Assembly (NCBI RefSeq): GCF_014203045.1
Contig: NZ_JACHIF010000006.1
Location: 332,267-396,266 of the forward strand
Origin: Prosthecobacter dejongeii
GTDB taxonomy: Bacteria > Verrucomicrobiota > Verrucomicrobiia > Verrucomicrobiales > Verrucomicrobiaceae
Direction of reading: 5' to 3'
DNA: 64,000 nt
How positions within the stretch are numbered: the first letter of the stretch is position 1; every line of letters starts with the position of its first letter. This document shows, piece after piece, positions 34,994 through 47,000 of the stretch. The translations under genes and the position numbers were made by a program. Under the pieces are notes generated by a model that did no database searches, was not told the origin of the DNA, and saw nothing but the letters and a program-made list of their open reading frames with translations.

Positions 34994-35965
34994 ATGCGCC
35001 GACTTTCCTTGTTCGTTTTCCTCGTTACCACCACGCTGGCCTCCGCCGTCACGCCTGATGGCAGGCAGAAGCTGGTCCTCATCGCTGGCAAACCTTCGCA
35101 TCCTCCAGGCATGCACGAATTCCGGGCTGGATCTCTGTTGATCGAAAAATGCCTCAAAGCGGTCCCCGGGCTGGTGGTGGACCGCCACGATATGGGCTGG
35201 GTGACCGATGAGGCCACCTTTGCCGATGCCGATGCGGTGGTGATCTATGCGGACGGTGGCAAGGGGCACCCGGCTGTGCAGGGCAACCACTTGGAGACAC
35301 TGCGCGGGCTGATGGCGCGTGGGGTAGGTTATGGCTGCATGCACTATGGCGTGGAGGTGGTGCCGGAACTGGGAGGGAAAGAATTCCAATCTTGGCTGGG
35401 CGGACATTATGAAAACTCCTACTCCTGCAATCCGCTCTGGGAGCCTAGCTTCACCACCTTCCCGGTGCATCCCATCACCCGTGGGGTGAAGCCCTTCAAG
35501 ATTGAAGATGAGTGGTATTTTAACATGCGGTTCCGCCCTGCTTTTGGGGATGGCATTGCAGCGGCAAAAGATGGAGATACTTCTTTCGTCCCCATCCTAG
35601 TGGCCGCTCCATCGGATGCCACTCGCGATGGCCCGTATGTGTACCCTAAAGGGCCGTATCCACACATCCAGGCTCAAAAGGGCGAGGTGGAATCCATGAT
35701 GTGGGCGGTGGAGCGGCCTGATGGCGGGCGCGGCTTCGGTTTTACCGGGGGACATTTCCACAAAAACTGGGGCAATCCCGAATTTCGCAAAACCATCCTG
35801 AATGCCCTTCTGTGGGTGACCAAGGTGGAGGTGCCAGCGGATGGAGTAATATCCACCGTCACGGATGAAGAGCTGGCGCAGAACCTCGACCGCAAGCCTG
35901 CTCCAAAGCCCAAAAAGACGGCCATGGAGACGCCAAAGGTCTTTCAGCGGGTGGCCGGGCGCTGA
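34994..35965 (+). CDS. Exported ThuA-domain protein
   Basis: A 323-residue secreted ThuA (trehalose-utilisation) domain protein of the class I glutamine-amidotransferase-like fold. The signal peptide covers about residues 1-18 (MRRLSLFVFLVTTTLASA). The ThuA domain follows: VLIAGKPSHPPGMHEF, then GVGYGCMHYGVEV and the GGHFHKNWG block. Family members in Verrucomicrobia and Planctomycetes often sit in sugar-use loci, but a reaction is not established. The start is the ATG of the signal peptide. It is divergent from the ABC transporter gene and 94 bases upstream of acnA. Confidence 0.85.
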   Translation: MRRLSLFVFLVTTTLASAVTPDGRQKLVLIAGKPSHPPGMHEFRAGSLLIEKCLKAVPGLVVDRHDMGWVTDEATFADADAVVIYADGGKGHPAVQGNHLETLRGLMARGVGYGCMHYGVEVVPELGGKEFQSWLGGHYENSYSCNPLWEPSFTTFPVHPITRGVKPFKIEDEWYFNMRFRPAFGDGIAAAKDGDTSFVPILVAAPSDATRDGPYVYPKGPYPHIQAQKGEVESMMWAVERPDGGRGFGFTGGHFHKNWGNPEFRKTILNALLWVTKVEVPADGVISTVTDEELAQNLDRKPAPKPKKTAMETPKVFQRVAGR

Positions 35966-36059
35966 GTGACGCGCATCGGGATGGTGGGGCTTTCCTGGTG
36001 AAAAGCTGCAAAATTTTGGTGCCAATCGTGCTAGACTCGCTATCCCTGATCTTCACCCG

Positions 36060-38864
36060 ATGAACACCCTCAGTACTTTCACCACCGGAACCGGCTCCAC
36101 AGGCAAATATCATTCTCTGCCCGAACTCGAAAAACAGGGCGTGGGCCCGGTTTCGAAATTGCCGATTTCCATCCGAATCGTGCTGGAGTCACTTCTGCGC
36201 AATCTAGACGGCAAGAAGGTGACGGTGAAGGATGTGACGAATCTGGCCAACTGGAATGCCAAGAATCCAGGAGACTACGAGATCCCATTCACCGTGGCTC
36301 GCATTGTCCTTCAGGACTTCACGGGCGTGCCTCTTTTGGTGGACCTTGCGGCCATGCGCAGTGCCGTGGCGAAGATGGGCAAGAACACAAAGATGATCGA
36401 GCCCCTGGTGCCTGTGGATCTGGTGGTGGACCACAGCGTGCAGGTGGACTTTGCCGGTACCCAGGCAGCGCTGAATCAGAACCTAGCTCTTGAGTTTGAG
36501 CGCAACCGCGAGCGTTATGAATTCCTGAAATGGGGTGAGCAGGCTTTCGATACTTTTAAGGTGGTGCCTCCTGGCATCGGCATCGTTCACCAGGTGAATT
36601 TGGAGTACTTGGCCAAAGGTGTTTTGGAAAAAGACGGTGTGTTTTATCCAGACACACTGGTCGGCACAGACAGCCACACGACCATGATCAACGGCCTGGG
36701 CGTGGTGGCCTGGGGCGTGGGCGGCATTGAGGCGGAAGCTGGGATGCTGGGCCAGCCCGTGACCTTCCTGGTGCCTGAAGTGGTGGGTGTTTACCTCACA
36801 GGTAGCCTGCGTGAAGGCGTGACAGCGACAGATCTGGCCCTGCATTGCACCCAGATGCTGCGCAAGCACGGCGTGGTGGGCAAGTTCGTTGAATTTTATG
36901 GTCCAGGGGCTGAAAGCCTGCCGCTGCCAGACCGCGCGACGATCGCGAATATGGCCCCTGAATACGGGGCCACGATGGGCTTCTTCCCGGTGGATGAAGA
37001 GTGCGTCAACTACCTGCGTGGCACAGGCCGCAGCGAAGAGCTTTGCACGACTTTCAAAAACTACTACACGGCCCAGGGTATGTTCGGCATCCCGAAAAAG
37101 GGTGAGGTGGAATTCACTAGCGAACTGACTCTGGACCTGGGCGACATTCAGCCTTCCGTGGCTGGCCCGAAACGCCCGCAGGATCGCATCACCGTCGAAG
37201 CTCTCAAGAGCACCTGGAATGACATTTTGACCAAGCCAACGCCTCAGGGTTATGGCAAGACCCCTGAACTGGCGGTCGGCGAAGCTCCTGAAGTGCCTGC
37301 CACGCTGGACTCCATCCCTGACAATAAGGACTCGGTCTCGAGCGCTTTCGGGGCTCAGGAAGGTGTGGTCACAGAGAGCAGCGACCAAGCTGCCTATCCC
37401 CTGTATGAAGTGAGCGTGGACAGCAAAGGTGGTGAAAAAGACGTCATCACTCATGGCAGCGTCCTCATCGCCGCTATCACAAGCTGCACGAACACCAGCA
37501 ACCCCAGTGTCATGCTGGCCGCTGGTCTTCTGGCCCAGAAAGCCAATGCCAAAGGTCTGACAGTGAAACCAGCGGTGAAAACCAGCCTTGGGCCAGGCAG
37601 CCGCGTGGTGACAGATTACCTGAACAAAACTGGCCTCCAGGTCGAGCTCGACAAGCTGGGCTTCCAGACCGTCGGTTACGGTTGCACCACTTGCATCGGC
37701 AACTCCGGGCCTCTGGATGCAGGCATTGAAGACGTGGTGAAGGCGGAAGACATCGTCGCTGCCAGCGTGCTTTCCGGCAACCGCAACTTTGAAGCGCGTG
37801 TGCACCAGAGCATCAAGGCGAACTTCCTCATGAGCCCCCCGCTCGTGGTGGCCTACGCCATTGCAGGCACGGTGGACATTGACCTGAGCAAGGATGAAAT
37901 CGTACCCGGCACCGGCATTTACCTGAAAGACATCTGGCCTTCTCTCCAGGAGATCCAGGACGCCCTGAAATCGGCCCTTTCCCCAGACGTCTTCCGCGCT
38001 CTCTACACGGACTTTGCTAGCCAGAATCCGAAGTGGAATGAGATCCCTGCTTCCACCGGTCTGGTCTATGGCTGGGACGAGAAGAGCACCTACATCCAGC
38101 ATCCTCCCTTCTTCGAGGACTTCAGCATGGATCCGAATGACATCCACGAGATCGTCAATGCACGGCCTCTGGGCATCTTCGGTGACAGCGTCACGACGGA
38201 CCACATCAGCCCTGCGGGTGCTATCAAAAAGACCAGTCCTGCCGGTCGTTTCCTCGGCGAAAACGGCGTGGCTCAGAGTGACTTCAACAGCTACGGTAGC
38301 CGCCGCGGCAATGACCGGGTGATGACCCGCGGTACCTTTGCCAACGTGCGCATCAAGAACCTGATGCTGGGTGGCAAGGAAGGTGGCGATACTCTTCTCC
38401 AGCCAGCAGGCACGGAGATGAGCATCTACGATGCCGCCATCGCCTACATGGCCGCAGGCACGCCTAGCATCATCATCGGTGGTGAAGACTACGGCATGGG
38501 CAGCAGCCGCGACTGGGCCGCCAAGGGAACTCGTCTCCTCGGCGTCAAAGCCGTGATCACGAAATCGTTCGAGCGTATCCACCGCAGCAACTTGGTGGGT
38601 ATGGGCGTCCTGCCTTGCAACTTCAAGGACAAGGCTGACTACGATAAGGTGAAGGATCTGGCCGATGCCACCTTCAGCATCCTGGGCATCTCCAATGAGA
38701 CCAAGCCCCAGAGCGAGGCTACCCTGCGCGTGACCAAGGCCGATGGCAGCAGCTTCGATATCCCTCTTGTGGTGCGCATTGATACCCCGGTGGAAATTGA
38801 TTACTACCGCGCTGGCGGCATCCTGCCGTATGTGCTCGCCCAGATCTTGCGTGCGAATACCTAA
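36060..38864 (+). CDS. acnA: Aconitate hydratase, AcnA/IRP type
   Basis: Isomerises citrate and isocitrate in the TCA cycle; in other bacteria AcnA also binds mRNA when its cluster is lost. The 934-residue protein has the four-domain AcnA layout. The [4Fe-4S] ligands are Cys476 in [10 protein letters not shown] and Cys542/Cys545 in [10 protein letters not shown]. The [13 protein letters not shown] block and the C-terminal [14 protein letters not shown] swivel-domain block are conserved. A non-conserved insert lies near residues 400-440 (about [10 protein letters not shown]). No ribosome site is obvious. It ends in a strong terminator. Confidence 0.96.
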   Translation: MNTLSTFTTGTGSTGKYHSLPELEKQGVGPVSKLPISIRIVLESLLRNLDGKKVTVKDVTNLANWNAKNPGDYEIPFTVARIVLQDFTGVPLLVDLAAMRSAVAKMGKNTKMIEPLVPVDLVVDHSVQVDFAGTQAALNQNLALEFERNRERYEFLKWGEQAFDTFKVVPPGIGIVHQVNLEYLAKGVLEKDGVFYPDTLVGTDSHTTMINGLGVVAWGVGGIEAEAGMLGQPVTFLVPEVVGVYLTGSLREGVTATDLALHCTQMLRKHGVVGKFVEFYGPGAESLPLPDRATIANMAPEYGATMGFFPVDEECVNYLRGTGRSEELCTTFKNYYTAQGMFGIPKKGEVEFTSELTLDLGDIQPSVAGPKRPQDRITVEALKSTWNDILTKPTPQGYGKTPELAVGEAPEVPATLDSIPDNKDSVSSAFGAQEGVVTESSDQAAYPLYEVSVDSKGGEKDVITHGSVLIAAITSCTNTSNPSVMLAAGLLAQKANAKGLTVKPAVKTSLGPGSRVVTDYLNKTGLQVELDKLGFQTVGYGCTTCIGNSGPLDAGIEDVVKAEDIVAASVLSGNRNFEARVHQSIKANFLMSPPLVVAYAIAGTVDIDLSKDEIVPGTGIYLKDIWPSLQEIQDALKSALSPDVFRALYTDFASQNPKWNEIPASTGLVYGWDEKSTYIQHPPFFEDFSMDPNDIHEIVNARPLGIFGDSVTTDHISPAGAIKKTSPAGRFLGENGVAQSDFNSYGSRRGNDRVMTRGTFANVRIKNLMLGGKEGGDTLLQPAGTEMSIYDAAIAYMAAGTPSIIIGGEDYGMGSSRDWAAKGTRLLGVKAVITKSFERIHRSNLVGMGVLPCNFKDKADYDKVKDLADATFSILGISNETKPQSEATLRVTKADGSSFDIPLVVRIDTPVEIDYYRAGGILPYVLAQILRANT

Positions 38865-38900
38865 CCATTGAAGTGCAGACGCCGAGTCTGCCATTCCTTA

Positions 38901-38933
38901 AAACCCCATGGTCTTTGGACTGTGGGGTTTTTT
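38901..38933 (+). terminator. Rho-independent terminator after acnA
   Basis: Stem AAACCCCA (38901-38908) / TGGGGTTT (38923-38930) and a T6 tail, 37 bases after the acnA stop. Confidence 0.9.
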
Positions 38934-39138
38934 GCGTTTAGGTGCGAATTTAATCAGGCTCTGCAATGAGATGAAAAGGGGTGCTCAACGTGTGGTCGTG
39001 GCTGTTTGATCCACATTTACCATTCCTTCACAATAAACCCGGTCGGCTGACATACAGTCTTTACACACGGGTGGTCTGTTAGCGGTGTGATGACGCTGGT
39101 CCGACTGGCGACACACGGCCAAACCAACAAACCAGACC

Positions 39139-40950
39139 ATGAAACCGAACTCCAATCCCCGTCGCTTTCTCCGCACTACGGCCACGCTTGCGCTGCTGAG
39201 TGTGGCAGGTGTCTCCCTCGCCCAGCAAGGACCGCCACCCAAGCCTGGCGCTGGCACGCCCCCACAAGGCCGTCCAGGTGATCCCGCCCCCATTCCGCGT
39301 GCAGACCCGGGCAAGCCTCCACAGGGAAATCCGCCCCAGCACCCACCGACAGGGAAGCCACAGCCGCCAAAAAATCCAGGAGTTCCACGTCCAGTTGCTT
39401 TGCCAGAATCCTTTACCCTGCCTGAGGAGTTTCGCACAGCGGACGGTTCGGCAAACAACGTGGCCAACGCTGAGTGGGGCACGCCTAACAAACCCTTTCG
39501 TCGCCTGGTGCCTGCGGATTACGCGGATGGTGTAGAAGCCCCTTCCGGTGCATCTCGTCCCAGCGCTCGGGTGGTGAGCAATGCCGTCGCAGCCCAGACC
39601 GCACTGCGGCCGAACCGTCGTGGAGCCAGTGATTTCCTCTGGCAGTGGGGCCAGTTTCTAGATCATGACCTGGATGAAACACCCACCGCCACCCCGGCTG
39701 AGGCTTTCCCGATTCCAGTGCCGACAGGTGACGCCCAGTTCGATCCCGCAAGCACGGGCACAGTGACGATGGGACTGAGCCGGAGTGCTTATGAAATGGT
39801 TGATGGAGTACGCCAGCAAAAGAGCGCGCTCACAGCCTGGATTGATGCCTCCCAGGTGTATGGATCCGATGCCACCCGTGCGGCGGCTTTGCGGGCCAAT
39901 GACGGCACGGGACGCCTCAAAGTGAGCACCAGTGCTCATGGAGACTTACTGCCCTTTAATACCGATAATCTGCCCAATATCCCACCTGGGCCATCCTTCT
40001 TTGTGACGGGGGACGTGCGGGTGAATGAGCAAGTCGGCTTGATCGCTATCCACACCCTGTTTCTACGTGAGCACAACTGGTGGGCGGATCTCTATCGCGG
40101 AGCGAACCCTGAAGCAGCGGATGAGGAAATCTACCAGTTTGCCCGCATGATCGTGGCCGCTGAGATGCAGGCCATCACCTATCGTGAGTTTTTACCCATT
40201 TTGTTAGGTCCTGCCGCACTGAAGCCTTATCGGGGTTATCAAACGAATGTAGATCCCACCATTAGCAATGAGTTTGCCACGGCAGCTTATCGCCTGGGAC
40301 ATAGCCTGCTATCACCCACACTGCTGCGCATTGATGCCCAAGGGCAGGAGATTGCCGCAGGTAGCCTCAGCCTGGCGGGTTCCTTCTTCCAGCCTCAGGA
40401 GATCAGCCATGAAGGCATTGATGTGATCCTTCGAGGCATGGCTTCCCAACGTGCTCAGGAGCTGGATGAAATGGTGATTGATGACGTGCGAAACTTCTTG
40501 TTCGGTGCGCCTGGGGCTGGTGGTTTGGACCTCGCCTCTCTCAATATTCAGCGTGGTCGTGACCATGGGCTGCCAGCTTTGGCGGCGACTCGTCAGGCTC
40601 TGGGTTTGAAGCCCATCACCAAGTTTTCCGACGTGAATAAAAGCCCCGAGGTCGCGGCGAAGTTGGATGCCGCTTACGAAAACCCAACCGACATTGATCT
40701 CTGGATCGGCGGCCTGGCTGAGGCAGATGTTCCTGGGGCCATGGTGGGGCCTACTTTCCACAGAGTTCTGGCCGATCAGTTCACCCGCCTGCGGGATGGA
40801 GATCGCTTCTGGTACCAGGCTTATCTACCTCGTGAAATCGTCCGCTTGGTCGAGCAGCAGACGCTGAGCGTGATCATCCGGCGCAACACAGAAATCCGTG
40901 CTGAGGTGGGGCCCAAGGCCTTTCTGGCACCTCCGCCAAAGAAGAAGTGA
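39139..40950 (+). CDS. Secreted animal-type haem peroxidase
   Basis: A 603-residue exported peroxidase of the myeloperoxidase/peroxidasin fold. A signal peptide (about 1-28, ending SLA) is followed by a Pro/Gly-rich linker to about residue 85. The catalytic domain has the distal Asp175-His176 in GQFLDHDLDE, matching the haem-linked Asp-His of mammalian enzymes, FLREHNWWAD, the proximal His in AYRLGHSLL and the RGRDHGLP block. It should bind haem covalently or tightly and oxidise halide or organic substrates with peroxide. Bacterial homologues are uncommon but known. It is flanked upstream by a terminator and downstream by a giant surface protein with 143 bases between. Confidence 0.88.
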   Translation: MKPNSNPRRFLRTTATLALLSVAGVSLAQQGPPPKPGAGTPPQGRPGDPAPIPRADPGKPPQGNPPQHPPTGKPQPPKNPGVPRPVALPESFTLPEEFRTADGSANNVANAEWGTPNKPFRRLVPADYADGVEAPSGASRPSARVVSNAVAAQTALRPNRRGASDFLWQWGQFLDHDLDETPTATPAEAFPIPVPTGDAQFDPASTGTVTMGLSRSAYEMVDGVRQQKSALTAWIDASQVYGSDATRAAALRANDGTGRLKVSTSAHGDLLPFNTDNLPNIPPGPSFFVTGDVRVNEQVGLIAIHTLFLREHNWWADLYRGANPEAADEEIYQFARMIVAAEMQAITYREFLPILLGPAALKPYRGYQTNVDPTISNEFATAAYRLGHSLLSPTLLRIDAQGQEIAAGSLSLAGSFFQPQEISHEGIDVILRGMASQRAQELDEMVIDDVRNFLFGAPGAGGLDLASLNIQRGRDHGLPALAATRQALGLKPITKFSDVNKSPEVAAKLDAAYENPTDIDLWIGGLAEADVPGAMVGPTFHRVLADQFTRLRDGDRFWYQAYLPREIVRLVEQQTLSVIIRRNTEIRAEVGPKAFLAPPPKKK

Positions 40951-41093
40951 GTGGGGCTAAAATCCACGTTTAAGGAATGATGGGCAGTCATCGGAAGAGA
41001 TGGCTGCCAATCTGCACAAAATAGGAGTGCAAAATGCAAAAAAATTAAGTTGAGTTGGTAACCGGAAAAGGAAAAGGGGAGTTGCTTTCTGCG

Positions 41094-44000
41094 ATGCTCT
41101 TTAGAAAAATACTTCTCAATCCTTTACTGCCTTTGCTCTTGGGTAGCCTGATGCTTCAAGCAACCCCGGCAATAGTTCCTCAAGTGGGATTTGAAGTGGG
41201 GCCAAATCCGAACGGTGTGAGTGTCCCCCCACGAGCGCCGCTCCTGCTTCACTCGGATGGAAATTTTTATGGCACAAGCCCTGGTGGAGGTGCTTTCACG
41301 AAAGGCACCCTGTTTCAGATGTCTCCGTCCGGAAAAATTGGCGGGTTGTCTTTTGACGGAATGAATGGTGGTCAGCCGGGGGAGTTTCCGGCCAGCACGC
41401 CATTAGCGAGTTCAGATGGATGGCTCTGGGGAACGACGAGTTCCAATGCTGCGGCGCCTGGAGCGAGTTCCATTTTTCGCGTGCGCCCCGAAACTGGGGA
41501 ATTCCAAAATATGGTCACCTTCACAGGCAATGCAGGCCTGTTCATGGGAAACAGTCCGGGGGCAGGTTTGGTCTCTGACGGGCAAGGCTATCTGTGGGGC
41601 ATGACGCAATACACAGCCAATGGCACGGCTTCCCACGGCACTCTTTTCCGCATTCATGAACTGACAGGGGCCTTCACTCGCAGGGTCACCTTTAGTAATA
41701 CCACTGCCCCGAAAGGACGTGTGCCACAGGGTGCACTGTATTATGATGGAGCAGGGAATCTCTGGGGAACGACCAGCCTCGGCGGAACGTATGATGACGG
41801 GACCGTCTTCAAATACAACATTGCAAGCAATACACTGACCACGGTGGTGGAGTTCACCGGAACTCAGGTCGATGTGGGGGCTATCAAAGGCAGCGTTTGC
41901 CAGTCGGCTTTAGTCCCGGATGGTCTGGGTTATCTTTGGGGCGTCACGAATGATGGCGGTCTAGCGTCAGACAATGGCACGGTCTTTAAAGTCCACATGG
42001 CCACGAATACCGCTACGGGCGTGATCGAATTCAGCAACAATGGCGCGACGAATAAAGGGATGAGTCCCGTGGGGCCATTGGTGAATGATGGTGCAGGATT
42101 TCTGTGGGGAGCGACGACGAGTGGTGGGATTGGCAATGAAGGGACGGTTTTTAAGATCGAAGCGGCCACGGGTACACTCACGACAGTGCTACAATTCGGC
42201 AATCTTACCGGTGTGAATGCCAGTATTCAGTCTCCTGCAGCCGGCTTCACGACAGACGGTCAGGGCTATCTCTGGGGGATCGCCACAGCGGGAGGTAGCG
42301 CCAGCAGTTGGGCCGTTTATAAAATCAAAATCTCGGACGGTTCCTTTACGAAGGTGGTGGAACATCTTTCCAGCAGCGCTGCTTACACAGGAGTTTCTTA
42401 CCTGGGGCGCACGCCATTAGCAGGGGTGAGTGGCCATGCTAGCCAGCCTTGGCTGTGGGGGACGACTTCTGTGGGAGGTAATAATAATCTGGGGACCTTG
42501 TATCGTTTTAATCCCACGACGGGAGAGCGCGAGGTAAAGATTCACTTCACAGGTACGGCAGGTGTAGCCCGTGGGTCAAAGCCGAATGGAAAGGTCTATG
42601 TGGATGCCAATGGGCTGGTGTGGGGCACCACTGAAGAGGGTGGCACCAGCAATGTAGGCACGCTTTTCAAGTATGATCCTAGCTTCAACACCTTCACGAC
42701 TTTAACTTCATTCGTGACCACCGGTGGATGTCGGCCAAAGGGCAGTCTCATCGCTCCAGGAGATGGATACATTTGGGGGACGACCAGCACGGGTTCTAGC
42801 AGCAGTCTAGGCAGCGTTTTCAAGGTAGATCCGATTACCTCCAATGTCATTTATGTGCGCACGTTCAGCAGTGCAGACAGTGTCAATGGAACTGAGCCTC
42901 TTTGTGGCTTAGCCGCAGATGCGAGTGGTCATGTGTGGGGTTCGACCCAGTTTGGAGGACCTTCGAACCGAGGGACTTTGTTCAAGATTCAAACGAGCAC
43001 AGGCGCCTTTACCTCCATGCTTGCCTTCACCGGCAGCAGTGGTGCGGCGGTCGGGCACACGCCTACGGGGGATTTAGCGGTGGATGCCAGTGGAAACGTC
43101 TGGGGCACGACCGCCACGACGGTGTTTAAGTTTGAGCCAGGAACCTCCTCTTTCACCAATGTTTTTACGACTGTGGATACCAGCTATCCGCAGCGCGGAG
43201 TGATAGGCGGAACCCTCACAAAGGCAGCTTCTGGAAAACTCCGCTTCATCGGCTCAGAAGTGACGCAGGACTTTACCACATACGCCAGCCCGCGTGTGGT
43301 CATCTATGAGATCACCCCTGGAACCAATGCAGTGAGCAAGCTCCATAGCCTTGCCGAAGGCATTGTAGGACCAGGAACGGTGCCTGATTTTACCCCAGCA
43401 GGTCCGCTGTATGAGCACAGCGATGGCCAGTGGTATGGTGTGAATAGGACGGCTGGATTCAATGAAGATCTAGAACCTGCAGGTGGTGGCATGGTGTATC
43501 AAGTGAGCACTGGGCCTGCGGTCATGACGCAGCCATACAACTCCACAAGCGTCACGTCGTTTTACTCTTTGGCCGCGAACACCACCCTGACGCTCCGTGG
43601 TTATGCCAATCCGAATGGGAATGCCATCACTTGCCAGATCGAGTGGGGGCCGACGACTGCATTAGGCAATGTGGCCAATGCCTCAGCCACGCCCGGCACC
43701 GGCTACACTGGCAGTCTTTGTGAGGTCGTGCTGACTGATTTGCCGGCATTCACCACCTACTTTTACCGGATCCGGGCAAATACACAGACCGGGGAGCCCT
43801 CTTACGGTCCCTTACGTTCCATCCAAACCGGGCCGCAGAACTCGGTTCCTGCCCAAGCGGAGATTGCTGTGGAGTCCCCCATCGGGCAGCCACTGACAGA
43901 TGGAGTGACGGTGGTGAATATGGGAGACGTCTTGTTAGGCCAAATGCGCAAGCAGGCCGTGGTCGTGAGGAACCTCAGCAGTGGGGCAGGCACGGGTGAG

Positions 44001-47000
44001 TTGACAGGATTAACCGCGAACATCACTGGCACTCACGCCTCAGACTTTGTTATCTCCACCCCGCTCGGGGTCAGCAGTCTGCCTTTTACAGAAATGAGCA
44101 CTGGCTTACTCATCACTTTCGTACCCAGTGGTGCGGGTGTGCGGAATGCGGTGCTGACCATCACTAGCAATGATGCGGATGAAGCGAGTTTTGAGATTCC
44201 TTTAACAGGGCAAGGGGTGTTGCTACCAGAAATCGCGGTGGAGTCTCCCAACTCCACAAATCTGGAGAGTGGAACAGCCTCTTATGATTTCGGTTCTGGC
44301 ACAGTCGGTGTAGGGCAGGTGCGTACTTTCACTGTTAGGAACACAGGCAGTGGCCTATTGCAGACTTTGCAGGTCAATACCAGTGGCCCCCATGCGGCGG
44401 ACTTTGTGGTCACAGCGCAGCCTGCTGAAGAAGTGGCTGCTCAAGGTAGCACCACTTTCAGTGTGACTTTTACTCCATCTGCGAGTGGCTCACGCTCTGC
44501 CGTCTTGAGCATCGGCAGTAACGATGAAGATGAAAATCCCTTTGTGATTCAGGTATCTGGAACGGGAGTCTCCGCACCAGAAATTGCTCTGGCGAATGGA
44601 GTCGAAAATTTGGTCAGTGGGATCTCTGGGGTTGACTTTGGCAGTGTCAATCAAGGTAACTTGCACGCTGTCACATTGACCCTGCGCAATGTGGGAAATG
44701 CCACGCTTTCCAATGTCAGTGCCAGTATTGTGGGCACCCACAACGCGGATTTCTTTATCGGCTCTCTCGTCACAAGTGTGAACGCTGCATCTGAAGTCAA
44801 TTTTGCGGTCACCTTTAATCCGCAGGCCTCTGGCAGTCGCACGGCCACTCTGCGAATCGTGAGTAACGATGGGGATGAAAATCCTTTTGAACTCACTCTC
44901 AACGGAACGGGCGTAAGTGTGCCAGAGATCGCCGTAACGGTGGGTAATGACGTATCTCTAGAGGATGGCGTTTCAACTTTGGACTTTGATCTCGTGGCGA
45001 CTAATGGCTCGCTGGCAAAGCTGATCACGATCCGTAATTTAGGGACAGCAGCATTGACCGATCTTTCCCTCAGCATCACCGGAGATCAAGCGGCAGAGTA
45101 TGAGGCGGCTCCTCTGACCGTGACAAGTTTGGCCCCCAATGGCTCGACTTCATTCGTTCTCAACTTCACTCCATCGGCATCGGGAGTGAGGACGGCCATT
45201 CTTCGCCTAACCAGCAATGATGCCAATGAAAACCCTTTTGACATCGCTTTAACCGGGACTGGGTACATGCCTCTGACTCCCTCCTTTACCACGCCCCCCG
45301 CTTCTCAGATCGGCTTCATTGGCGAGCCCGTTTCCTTCGCTGTAGATGTGGTAGGGGAACAACCGATGAGCCTGCAATGGCGTAAAAACCTGGTTGTGAT
45401 TCGGAATGCCACCAGCAATGAATTTAACCTTCCAGCCGTTAAAGCTTCCGATGTGGGCATTTATTCGGTCTTCGCTGAGAATACCCTCGGGGAAGAAATA
45501 TCCGAGAATGCTTACCTGGGCCTTGCCGTTTTACGCCAAGGGACACTCAATTTCAAAGTGGGGGCTGCATTGACGCTCAAGAGCACCGTTTCGATTCCGA
45601 AAGCGCCGGGAGTTTCTGTGGGTTATCAGTGGAAGCGGTCAGGACAGATCTTGGAAGATGGCACGACGCTAACCAGCAGTGTGATTTCGGGTGCTCAATC
45701 TGCCAATCTCAAGGTCTCGAATTTGCAGACAGGCGACACAGGAAATTATACCTGCGTGATTACCATGACTACCCCCACGGGCACAGTGGAGGTGGCGGAT
45801 GGAGATACAGTCGTGAATGTACTGACCCTACCAGTTCTGACTTTGCCGTCACTGGATCCTTTGTTTGTCAGTCAGCCAGTGCCTCTTATCGGTCTGGCAG
45901 CCAGCCAGAATGGAGCAAAGTTTACCGCAAAGGGGCTTCCTCCGGGTGTTAAGATTGACGCGGTGACAGGCATTCTTACTGGAGCACCGACAATGGCTAA
46001 AATCGTTAAAGGACAGGTGCAGCCCTATCAAATCATCTTCAGTGCTACCAACGTGGCAGGCACCGTGAGTTCATTACCTCAGGCCTGGATTGTCGAACCT
46101 TTACCTCCCGGCATTGTCGGTACTTTCAATGGTTTGGTTGAGCGCAATCTCACTCTCAATGGCGTGAGCGGGGCGGAAGAAGGGTTTGGCGGCACGCTTC
46201 AAGTGGTGACGAATCTCGCAGGGAGTCTGACGGGTAAAATCAAATTGGGCCCTAACGTATATGCCTTCAAAGGAACATTGGAATATGATCCAGAAGCAGT
46301 AAAGGCGATGGCGCGAGCTACCATCCTTCGGCGTTCGCCAGCTCCCGCTTTGCAGTTGGAGTTTACTGTGGAGCCGCTTTCAGATCTAGTTCATCCAGGG
46401 CAATTACTGGGGACCGTAGGGATCCCAGGCGCGGAGGCCGATATCCAGGCCTGGCGTGCCAGGGCAGATGCCTCCCAGGCAGGCACGTATAACGTCATGT
46501 ATGAAAATACCCCTGCACTGCCGGAGACGGGTGCCCCCTCGGGCATAGGCCACGCCATTCTCACGGTTTCCGCTAGGGGCACGGTAAGTTGGAGCGGGCT
46601 TCTTTCTGACGGCAGTAAGATGACTGGGGCCACTAGCATGGGAACAGGGGGGCAGGTCGCCCTTCATAATCTGCTGTACAGCAACACAGGTAGCGTTCAG
46701 GGCTGGGTAAACCTGGATAGCCCTACGGTAACTGGGAGCATGGATTGGCTAAAGAATGAACAGCCTGAGGGTAAGACTCAGAATTATCCCGCAGGCTTCT
46801 TTCATCAGATGAATGTCCGTGGCGGTATTTACACCGCGCCACAAAAAAACCAGAGGGTATTGGGGCTGTCACAAGATCTCTTCGTTGAAACCTCGAATGG
46901 AGGTGTGACTCCTGCACTTAGTTACGAGGCTGTTTTGAGCACACTGAATACCCTCACGATCACAGACTCTGGTGAAAAGTTTAACCTCAAGATCAATGTA

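Noticed and set aside
36483..38894. Minus-strand open frame of 803 codons
   Set aside because: Antisense to acnA. No domain; composition is the mirror of a conserved gene.
43850..45265. Repeated blocks in the giant protein as a possible DNA-level tandem duplication
   Set aside because: The four blocks align at protein level but their DNA has diverged, so they are old domain repeats.
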